A DNA stretch of 64,000 nt, taken from the NCBI RefSeq assembly GCF_000300275.1, contig NZ_AMRN01000004.1, positions 62,001 through 126,000 of the forward strand. The letters are read 5' to 3'. This document shows positions 55,480 through 61,971 of the stretch, one piece after another. Each line of letters opens with the position of its first letter. The stretch's first letter is position 1. Position numbers and translations under genes: made by a program. The stretch comes from Thalassospira profundimaris WP0211 (GTDB lineage Bacteria; Pseudomonadota; Alphaproteobacteria; Rhodospirillales; Thalassospiraceae). Under the pieces are notes generated by a model. The model was not told the origin of the DNA and did no database searches. It saw only the letters and a program-made list of their open reading frames with translations.

Positions 55480-56064
55480 TCAGATGATCTGAAACATCAA
55501 AATCACGGTACCGAGGGTCATGGCAATGGCGGCCAGCATCAAAAGCCCGTCACTGACCAAAATCGCCAAGCCAAAGGCGGCAATGGCGCTCAGCGGCGCT
55601 ATGGCGGCAAAGGGGACAAGCTCAAACATCGGCATCGACAGCGACAGGAGCAGGCACATCAGCGCCGCGATCCGCACGGCAACGCCACTGATCAGGCTTT
55701 CGAACCGACCCCCGAACCAGCGATCCATGCGCTTGGCCACCGGATCAATCTTTTCCAGCCCGGCACGGACCTTCTCACCCCCAATTTCCCGCGTAGCCAA
55801 AACGTCCGGCAACCATAAATGCGTGCGTCCGATGATGATTTGCAGCGAAAACACGGCAACGAGTGCGGCCAGAAAGGTTGGCGCGAAGGGAATGCCTCCA
55901 ATTGGCGACACCCCAATCAGGGCCGGCACCAGAAGAAACGGACCCTGACTGCGTTCTCCCAGCTCGGCCACGATATCGCCGACCGAAACATGGCGGTCGC
56001 CTTCTGCACGCTTACCAATCCGGGCAACGATATCCGCGACCTTTGCATTTTTCGGCGCTGTCAT
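55480..56064 (-). CDS. ExoD-family exopolysaccharide synthesis protein
   Basis: A 194-residue membrane protein with the ExoD layout. The N-terminal part has ILARIG-like and VSVGDIVAELGERSQGPFLLVPALIGVSPIGGIP. Two hydrophobic hairpins follow (APTFLAALVAVFSLQIIIG and LPFAAIAPLSAIAAFGLAILVSDGLLML). ExoD is needed for normal exopolysaccharide production and alkaline tolerance in rhizobia; mechanism is unknown. Upstream of the epimerase in the same direction with a 130-base gap. Confidence 0.87.
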   Translation of the reverse strand: MTAPKNAKVADIVARIGKRAEGDRHVSVGDIVAELGERSQGPFLLVPALIGVSPIGGIPFAPTFLAALVAVFSLQIIIGRTHLWLPDVLATREIGGEKVRAGLEKIDPVAKRMDRWFGGRFESLISGVAVRIAALMCLLLSLSMPMFELVPFAAIAPLSAIAAFGLAILVSDGLLMLAAIAMTLGTVILMFQII

Positions 56065-56191
56065 GGCCTGGCCTTTTGGCTATGGATCTGAATGGTATGC
56101 ATGAAACCACAACGCCTGACGGGCGCGCTTGTTTCCGGCCAATTTGCGCCAGAACAATGCCAACCCGCCGCAACTATGGTGAGATCACCCC

Positions 56192-56692
56192 ATGACACAG
56201 CTTGATCTTGATAAACTCAAAGCAACCCTTGCCGCGCGAAGCCCCGGCCCGTTTCACTTCCATGAAATCTATGGTTGTGACTGGGATGCGCTTTATATCG
56301 GCGACAAGGTCAAACTCGGCCACGCGTTTCCAGGCTCAGGACCTATTAATTTTGTTTGAATGGTTCTCCGGATTTGTGCGGATACGCGAAGCAAAGCCGC
56401 AGGAAGATATGAATCTTTCAAGGTTTTGCGACAAAGTAGCCCGTGCAAATCCGGAGAATCCGAAGGACAGACGTTATATTTGCAACTTCCTGCGTCAAAC
56501 CCCTTGGCCGGGATACCAGCCCGCCCGGCGGGATTTTCCTTGGATTTCACAAATATAACGTCTGCCATTCAGACCAAATCAATAGGTCCTGAGCCTAACG
56601 CCGTGCGCGCCGGGAAGCTCCCCGGGGTGATCGATACCGGCACCAAGAAGGGCGGCGGGCGATTATATCTTTGGAAACCGCGCGGGATTTAA
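56192..56692 (+). pseudogene. Small DUF1413-like gene interrupted by a MITE-like element
   Basis: The first part (56192 on) reads MTQLDLDKLKATLAARS, FHFHEIYGCDWDALYIGDKVKLGHAF and runs into the element with a stop at 56357. The second part after the element reads NAVRAGKLPGVIDTGTKKGG GRLYLWKPRGI in a frame that continues after the insertion. Removing 264 bases restores an uninterrupted frame of 78 residues with the order of a DUF1413-type small protein (F-x-x-x-x-W-x-x-L...G-x-x-x-x-L-G-x-x-F). Function unknown. No clear target duplication remains. Confidence 0.6.
56332..56596. mobile_element. 265-bp MITE-like element with terminal and internal inverted repeats
   Basis: Both ends carry an about 32-base inverted repeat starting AGGCTCAGGACCTATT, with a few mismatches. 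Internal pairs: 56364-56376 with 56446-56458 (13/13), and 56468-56482 with 56550-56564 (15/15). No transposase is encoded, so it must move in trans if at all. The TIR resembles ends of IS5-type elements, but the IS family is not certain. It lies within the DUF1413-like gene. Confidence 0.8.
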
Positions 56693-56720
56693 ATCCAGAT
56701 AAAGATCGCATTTACAGCAA

Positions 56721-56741
56721 AAATGCGCTAAATTCGCATTT
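56721..56741. promoter_or_regulatory. Inverted repeat before the phd-parE pair
   Basis: AAATGCG (56721-56727) and CGCATTT (56735-56741) flank a 7-base spacer, 26 bases before the antitoxin start. Likely the operator through which the antitoxin-toxin complex represses its own synthesis. Confidence 0.55.
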
Positions 56742-56766
56742 CAAAAGATGCTTTAAAGGTGCGAAA

Positions 56767-57045
56767 ATGGATATCACCAAGGACATTCGCCCACTGACCG
56801 AGTTCAAACGCGAAACTGCGCAATTCACCAAACGGCTCAAGGAAACGGGTAAACCCGCCTTTCTGACCGTCAATGGCAAGGCAAGCCTCGTTGTAATGGA
56901 TGCGGGCGCGTGGCAGGAAATGCAAAACCGGCTTGAATACGCCGATAGCGTTGCTGGCATCCGCAAGGGATTGACCCAGATTGACCAGGGCGAAGGGGAA
57001 GACGCCAAGGACTTCTTTGCCACGCTTTCCGACCCGGCGGCATAA
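56767..57045 (+). CDS. Phd/YefM-type antitoxin
   Basis: A 92-residue protein; start MDITKDIRPLTEFKRETAQF at 56767. The fold is Phd/YefM: N-terminal dimer and DNA-binding region PLTEFKRETAQFTKRLKETGKPAFLTVNGKASLVVMDAGAWQEM, then a flexible acidic end (DQGEGEDAKDFFATL) that wraps the toxin. It should neutralise the ParE-like product of the next gene, 6 bases downstream, and repress the pair. Confidence 0.87.
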   Translation: MDITKDIRPLTEFKRETAQFTKRLKETGKPAFLTVNGKASLVVMDAGAWQEMQNRLEYADSVAGIRKGLTQIDQGEGEDAKDFFATLSDPAA

Positions 57046-57051
57046 ATTGGC

Positions 57052-57375
57052 ATGAAGCATTACAGGGTGATCATCGCGCCCAACGCGGCGCAGGATATCC
57101 GCAAAGCATTTGAATGGCTTCGGATCGAAAACCCGGCTTACGCCCTGTCTTGGCGGGACGGCCTACGCGATGCGATCACAGCCCTTGAAACCTTGCCGTT
57201 CAAAAATCCAATTGCCCCGGAAAGCAAGGAATTTGATGTTGAAATCCGCCAGCTTTTATACGGGCGCGGAACGCCGTGGCGGATTTTCTATTACGTCAAC
57301 GATCGACAGGTTTCGATCCTGCATGTCCGTCACGGTCGGCAGGATTACTGGCACCCAACCGATACGGACAGCTGA
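57052..57375 (+). CDS. RelE/ParE-family toxin
   Basis: A 107-residue toxin. It begins MKHYRVIIAPNAAQDIRKAFEWLRIENPAYALSWRDGLRDAITALE, the ParE pattern, with WRIFYYVNDRQVSILHVRHGRQDYW at the C-terminal beta-sheet. ParE toxins act on gyrase, RelE toxins on ribosome-bound mRNA; the N-terminal helices favour ParE, but this is not certain. Encoded directly after the Phd-type antitoxin. Confidence 0.85.
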   Translation: MKHYRVIIAPNAAQDIRKAFEWLRIENPAYALSWRDGLRDAITALETLPFKNPIAPESKEFDVEIRQLLYGRGTPWRIFYYVNDRQVSILHVRHGRQDYWHPTDTDS

Positions 57376-57390
57376 TCACAGCACAAATAT

Positions 57391-57750
57391 TTAGCGCAAA
57401 TCTTGCGGCAGGATGTGAACACCGTTTTCATCAAGGCGAATTTCATCGACCTTGGTCACGTGCTCTACCGACAGCACATCGTAAAGATGCGGGAACAGCG
57501 TGCCGCCACGGGCCGGTTCCCATTTGATTTTCGCCGCAATCGGTGCGACCGGCACCCGCAGCAATTTCAAATGATCCCGCCCGGCATAATGCAGCGCAAG
57601 CGTTGCGGCCAGCGTATCCTGGGTCGAGAAATGGATAAAGCCATCGGCGATATCGTGCGGCGCACCGTCATATTGTCCGGCACTGAGCGCTTCTGCCCAT
57701 TCATCCGAACCCAATACGCGATAGATCATGTCATCAGTTGTATTTGTCAT
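57391..57750 (-). CDS. DUF952-family protein
   Basis: A 119-residue protein matching DUF952: IYRVLGSDEWAEALSAGQYDGAPHDIADGFIHFSTQDT at the N-terminus, then a GGTLFPHLYDVLSVEHV core. The function of the family is not known. No signal peptide. Convergent with the toxin gene, whose stop is 15 bases away. Confidence 0.87.
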   Translation of the reverse strand: MTNTTDDMIYRVLGSDEWAEALSAGQYDGAPHDIADGFIHFSTQDTLAATLALHYAGRDHLKLLRVPVAPIAAKIKWEPARGGTLFPHLYDVLSVEHVTKVDEIRLDENGVHILPQDLR

Positions 57751-57787
57751 GGCGGGAATTTAGGCAGACACGTGCGAAACGGCAAGC

Positions 57788-58705
57788 CTATTTCATCTGA
57801 TCCTTCAGCCAGGCCAAAAGCTTCGCATGGCGCTCTGTCTTGGCAAACTCGGCACGGCAGACCAGCCAATAGGCCGATTTCATGGGAACCGCCGGACCAA
57901 CCGCCTCAAGGAATCCTTGCGCGATATCGCCTTCAATCAGAAGCGTTCGACCCAACCCGATGCCCATGCCATTGATCGCGGCCTGCAACACCAGATCGGC
58001 GCGATCAAAGGCCAATGCCGTGCGATCCGTATCAAAGCTTACCCCGGCCTGCGCACAATAATAGCCCCAACTGAAATCCGTGCCATCGCGTTCGCCCACT
58101 GCATCCTTAAGCAAGGTAACGTCAGGATCGCCAAGAATGCCTTCAAGCCCCCTGCCCCCGCCGACATAGCCCGGACGGGCGACCGGCACGATCGCTGCCT
58201 TTTTAAGCAAGCTGGAATGCAAACCGGGATACGGCCCGGTGCCAAAGCGAATGGCAGCATCAATCGTGCCAGCGCTGAAATCCACCGGCCGGTCATTGAC
58301 GTCCAAGGCGATCTCAAGCCCCGCCTGCTGGGCACTGGTGAGGTTTGGCAACACCCATTTCATCGCAAGTGCGGATGCCACTGACAGGCTCACCGTGCCC
58401 TCTGTCCGGAATTTGTCCAGCCGGTCAAACGCCCCGTCCCAGACATCCACCGTTTCAAGCGCAGCCGCACACAGCACCCGGCCATATTCGGTCGGCGTGA
58501 TCTGGCGTGTGGTACGTTCAAACAGCGCAAAGCCAAGCGCCTCTTCAAGCTGGGTAATCCGGTGACTGACGGCCGATTGATGCACACCCAGCTTTTCGGC
58601 CGCCTTGCTGAAACTGTTTTCACGCGCAATCGCGGCCAACACCGGGGCTAGGGGGCTCACCCGCGCAATCAGATCGCTCCGCGACATTTCATGAGATTTC
58701 TTCAT
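57788..58705 (-). CDS. LysR-family regulator (GcvA-like) divergent from PhzF gene
   Basis: A 305-residue LysR factor. The helix-turn-helix is at about 18-75 (LAPVLAAIARENSFSKAAEKLGVHQSAVSHRITQLEEALGFALFERTTR). The effector domain has VNDRPVDFSAGTIDAAIRFGTGPYPGL, the GcvA-like signature. Divergent from the PhzF gene with a 73-base gap, so it probably regulates that gene and itself. Start could be 58705 or the MSRSDL six codons in. Confidence 0.87.
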   Translation of the reverse strand: MKKSHEMSRSDLIARVSPLAPVLAAIARENSFSKAAEKLGVHQSAVSHRITQLEEALGFALFERTTRQITPTEYGRVLCAAALETVDVWDGAFDRLDKFRTEGTVSLSVASALAMKWVLPNLTSAQQAGLEIALDVNDRPVDFSAGTIDAAIRFGTGPYPGLHSSLLKKAAIVPVARPGYVGGGRGLEGILGDPDVTLLKDAVGERDGTDFSWGYYCAQAGVSFDTDRTALAFDRADLVLQAAINGMGIGLGRTLLIEGDIAQGFLEAVGPAVPMKSAYWLVCRAEFAKTERHAKLLAWLKDQMK

Positions 58706-58778
58706 CTATATATGAGTCCAGAATCCCTGTGAGATTTATTAAAACAGCCTCAACAGAGATTTTAGCAGGAATAGAGTC

Positions 58779-59699
58779 ATGAGTACATCTCAAGAAAATA
58801 CCCACACCGTCCCGGTGCAAATCGTCAATGCGTTTGTGAAAAATGGTCAGGGCGGCAACCCGGCCGGTGTCGTGCTGGATGCCGATCAATACAGCGACGC
58901 GCAAAAGCTTTTGATCGCCCAGAAAGTCGGGCTTTCCGAAACCGCCTTTGTCTCGAAATCCGAGACCTGCGGCATCAAGCTTGATTTCTTTACGCCGACC
59001 AAACGCATCGCCCATTGCGGCCATGCGACCATCGCGACATTCTCCTACCTCGCCGAACTGGAACGTTTTGGCGATGGCGAGACGTCGAAGGAAACTGTCG
59101 ATGGCCCGCGCAAGATCATCCTTGATCACGGCATGGCCTATATGGAGCAACTGGCCCCGACCTACACCCCGGCCACCAGTTGGCCTGATCACGGCGTCAC
59201 GCTCTGTGATGTCCTGCAATCGCTTGCGATCACCGCCGATGATCTCGATGACCGTGCTCGCCCGGTGCTGGTCAATACCGGCAACAACTTCATCGTCATT
59301 GCCGTGAAAGATCAGGCGACGCTCGCCAACATCACGTCCGATCAGGATGCCATCAACGCGATTAGCGAGAAGCTTGATCTGATTGGCTATTATATCTTCA
59401 CCACCAAAACCGGTGGCGCAGACGACGCAGGCATTGACGCCACCACCCGCATGTTCGCCCCGCGCTATGGCATCACCGAAGAAGCCGCCACCGGCATGGC
59501 CGCCGGCCCGCTGGCCTGCGTGCTTCATGACCTGCTGGACATCAAAAAGGACAGCTTCCTGATCGCCCAGGGCGAATTCATGGCGGAACCATCCCCCAGC
59601 CAGATCAAGGTTACGCTGGAGCTCAAAGATGGCCGCATCACCGGCCTTCTGGCAGGTGGTCAGGGCAAGGTGATGAAAAACCTTGAGATTGCGCTTTAA
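58779..59699 (+). CDS. PhzF-family isomerase/epimerase-fold protein
   Basis: A 306-residue protein with the diaminopimelate-epimerase-like fold. The catalytic Glu is at about residue 54 in GLSETAF; other motifs are FFTPTKRIAHCGHATIATF and the second-half AATGMAAGPLACVLHD. PhzF isomerises dihydro-3-hydroxyanthranilate in phenazine synthesis, but no phenazine genes are here and most homologues have unknown substrates. Regulated probably by the divergent LysR. Confidence 0.86.
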   Translation: MSTSQENTHTVPVQIVNAFVKNGQGGNPAGVVLDADQYSDAQKLLIAQKVGLSETAFVSKSETCGIKLDFFTPTKRIAHCGHATIATFSYLAELERFGDGETSKETVDGPRKIILDHGMAYMEQLAPTYTPATSWPDHGVTLCDVLQSLAITADDLDDRARPVLVNTGNNFIVIAVKDQATLANITSDQDAINAISEKLDLIGYYIFTTKTGGADDAGIDATTRMFAPRYGITEEAATGMAAGPLACVLHDLLDIKKDSFLIAQGEFMAEPSPSQIKVTLELKDGRITGLLAGGQGKVMKNLEIAL

Positions 59700-59759
59700 G
59701 CACGGAGTGGTGTCAGGACCAAAGTTTGGCGCTTCTGTAAATTCGCAGGAGCGCCACAT

Positions 59760-59775
59760 TTTACCCATAAGTAAA
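59760..59775. promoter_or_regulatory. Hip operator site 1
   Basis: TTTACCCATAAGTAAA, one of three copies of a near-identical 16-base palindrome before hipB. Centre at 59767.5. Confidence 0.75.
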
Positions 59776-59808
59776 ATATCACTAAAAATCGGGCCACAAT
59801 CACCGAAT

Positions 59809-59824
59809 TTTACTTATAGGTAAA
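59809..59824. promoter_or_regulatory. Hip operator site 2
   Basis: TTTACTTATAGGTAAA, second copy; centre 59816.5, exactly 49 bases from site 1. Confidence 0.75.
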
Positions 59825-59857
59825 CTTCACTTTACATTCGCAGAAAAACCCCCTAAA

Positions 59858-59873
59858 TTTACCCATAGGTAAA
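59858..59873. promoter_or_regulatory. Hip operator site 3
   Basis: TTTACCCATAGGTAAA, third copy, the best palindrome; centre 59865.5, again exactly 49 bases from site 2. It ends 3 bases before the GGAGG ribosome site of hipB, so binding would block transcription close to the start. Confidence 0.8.
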
Positions 59874-59886
59874 TTTGGAGGATGCC

Positions 59887-60147
59887 GTGCACATCACCCG
59901 CATGGACCAGCTTGGCCCGGAAATCCGCAAGGCCCGCAAGGCGCTTGGTCTGTCGCAAACCGATCTGGCGCTTGCCACGGGCTTGAGCGTCAAGTTCCTC
60001 AGCCAACTTGAAACCGGCAAGGCCGACAATCCGGGCTTTGCCAATATCCTGGACATCACCCGTGCCCTTGGCGGTCAGGTGATGCTGGACTGGTCGGATA
60101 TGTCATCAGAACCCGATCCCGGCCAAACGGACGGAGACCGGGCATGA
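59887..60147 (+). CDS. hipB: HipB-like antitoxin, XRE-type helix-turn-helix
   Basis: An 86-residue DNA-binding protein; GTG start at 59887 with GGAGG five bases upstream (a TTG four codons earlier is less likely). The helix-turn-helix covers most of it: LGPEIRKARKALGLSQTDLALATGLSVKFLSQLETGKADNPGFANILDITRALG. The Arg/Lys/Glu positions fit a HipB-type repressor. It should bind the three upstream palindromes and neutralise HipA. Overlaps hipA by 4 bases (ATGA). Confidence 0.85.
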   Translation: MHITRMDQLGPEIRKARKALGLSQTDLALATGLSVKFLSQLETGKADNPGFANILDITRALGGQVMLDWSDMSSEPDPGQTDGDRA

Positions 60148-61460
60148 CCAAAACCCTTCTGGTCCTTGCCAATGGCCGCGACAGGGTTGGTGTTTTACGC
60201 GCCGATGTGCGCGGCTATATGTCATTTGAATATGACCCGGAATGGCTTGCAAGCCCCGCTGCCTATCCGGTTTCGCAAAGCATTCCGCTTCGGGATGGTG
60301 CGTTTGACCATCAGGCCATTGAACCATTCTTTGACGGGCTTTTGCCCGATAAAAAGGATGTCCGGCGCCAGATCGCGGCATTGTTTGATGTCGCCCCGAC
60401 GGACGAGTTTGGCATTCTGGAACATATCGGGCGCGATTGCGCCGGGGCCTTGATGCTGATCCATCCCGATCAGGCAAAAAGCCCCCTGCAATCCGATGCC
60501 CATCTTTCGGCGATTTCGACCGATGATCTTGCCAAACGCATTGCCGAGCTGCCCCAAAGACCGCTTTTCATAGAAGAGGATGAAGTTGTCCTGTCACTGG
60601 CCGGGGTGAATGACAAGGCCGCGGTTTATATCGATCCAGCCACACAGGAAATCTCCCTGCCGTTTGGCGGATATCCAAGTACCCATATCCTTAAAGTTGA
60701 TATCGAACGACTGCCGGACTCTACCCGGACCGAGCATTTCTGCATGAAGCTTGCGCGCAAGGTCGGCCTTGATGCCGCGCACACCAAAATCCGCCTGTTC
60801 AATGATCGCCCTGTCCTGTTCGTCACCCGCTTTGACCGCGCCTATGCCCAGACATCAAACGGCGTCCGCGTCACCCGCCTGCATCAGGAAGATGTCTGTC
60901 AGGCACTTGGGGTCAATCCGGATGTCAAATATGAACGTCAGGGCGGGCCGGACCTTGCCGCGATGTTTGCGCTCACCAAACAGGCATCCACCATCCCGGC
61001 GCGCGACATCCCCAAACTGCTTGGCTTTGTGATTTTCAATTTCCTGATCGGCAACCCGGATGCACACGCCAAGAACTATTCCCTGATCTATCGGCAGCGC
61101 CCGACAAATGCCAAAGCGACCAATGTCCACACCGCGATCAGTCCGCTCTATGACGTCAACAATGGTGCGGCATTTCGCGATTGCTTCAAAAGCCAGCGCC
61201 CCCGCCTCGCCCAATCCATCGGCGGATGCTTTGACCCGACCGAACTGGACTGGCCCCACTGGGAATCTCAGGCCCGTATGATCGGAAGCTCCCCCACGGC
61301 GCTCCGCAAGGCGTTGCTCACCATGGCAAAGAAACTGCGCGAAACCATCAACCCGCTGCGCGATGAAGTACGCGACACGGATGCCGATAGCCCAAGGCTT
61401 GACCATATCGTTGACGATGTCTCAAACCGGTGTGAAGCCTGGATCAGAAAACTCGGGTGA
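60144..61460 (+). CDS. hipA: HipA-like Ser/Thr kinase toxin
   Basis: A 438-residue HipA-family kinase, usual full length. The N-terminal domain (LLVLANGRDRVGVLRADVRGYMSFEYDPEW) is followed by the kinase part: VSLAGVNDKAAVYI, HILKVDIERLP with the ATP-binding Lys, and the catalytic loop FLIGNPDAHAKNYSLIY. The magnesium-binding Asp lies in ISPLYDVNN. Known HipA kinases phosphorylate GltX or other tRNA synthetases and induce growth arrest. Because the N-terminal subdomain is present, this is not the split HipST type. It is second in the hipB-hipA-third-gene operon. Confidence 0.9.
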   Translation: MTKTLLVLANGRDRVGVLRADVRGYMSFEYDPEWLASPAAYPVSQSIPLRDGAFDHQAIEPFFDGLLPDKKDVRRQIAALFDVAPTDEFGILEHIGRDCAGALMLIHPDQAKSPLQSDAHLSAISTDDLAKRIAELPQRPLFIEEDEVVLSLAGVNDKAAVYIDPATQEISLPFGGYPSTHILKVDIERLPDSTRTEHFCMKLARKVGLDAAHTKIRLFNDRPVLFVTRFDRAYAQTSNGVRVTRLHQEDVCQALGVNPDVKYERQGGPDLAAMFALTKQASTIPARDIPKLLGFVIFNFLIGNPDAHAKNYSLIYRQRPTNAKATNVHTAISPLYDVNNGAAFRDCFKSQRPRLAQSIGGCFDPTELDWPHWESQARMIGSSPTALRKALLTMAKKLRETINPLRDEVRDTDADSPRLDHIVDDVSNRCEAWIRKLG

Positions 61461-61464
61461 TCCC

Positions 61465-61881
61465 ATGGATGATGATTTCGAACTTCCGCCGGGCATCGGC
61501 CCGCACAATGATCGCGAACTGGAACTGATGCTGGCCGGAACAAAGCCGATGGCGATGTTCTCGGACGCGGTTCATGTCAGCGACTATTTCCCCGAAGCCG
61601 ACTTTGCCCCATACGTTGAGGCAGGCCGGATCATCCGCATTGAGGAAATCATCCCCCGCCCACCCTATGAGATGCGCTACCTGTTCTATGCCCTGCCCGG
61701 CGAAGAATGGCGGATCGAGGAAGCCTTGGTGATGTGTCGCAATTTATGCGTCGGAACGGTGACAGATCACGATGCGGATTCCGCGAGAATGGGGGAGTTA
61801 TTGGGATACGCGCCCGAAGACATTGCCACTTTCCTAAAACAGTCCAGGGTTCATCGGTGCATCTTGAAAACAGAGCAATAA
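61465..61881 (+). CDS. Third gene of the hip operon, unknown function
   Basis: A 138-residue soluble protein; start MDDDFELPPGIGPHND at 61465, 4 bases past the hipA stop, so likely translationally coupled. No domain is recognised. Visible features are the short motif REL-ELMLAGTKPMAMF, an acidic N-terminus, and a Cys pair in EALVMCRNLCVG. The tail GYAPEDIATFL resembles ends of small regulatory proteins. It could be a modulator or partner of the HipA kinase; nothing in the sequence proves this. Confidence 0.65.
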   Translation: MDDDFELPPGIGPHNDRELELMLAGTKPMAMFSDAVHVSDYFPEADFAPYVEAGRIIRIEEIIPRPPYEMRYLFYALPGEEWRIEEALVMCRNLCVGTVTDHDADSARMGELLGYAPEDIATFLKQSRVHRCILKTEQ

Positions 61882-61971
61882 AATTCAAAACACTAATAAA
61901 AAGAAGTAGTCAGGTAGCAATACTCCCGCCAAAATGGTCGTGCATTTTGCATTCACCCTGCGGAGATAGAT

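Noticed and set aside
60144..61460. Split-type HipBST operon
   Set aside because: HipA here is full length with its N-terminal subdomain, and the third gene follows it. It does not match the HipS-HipT order.
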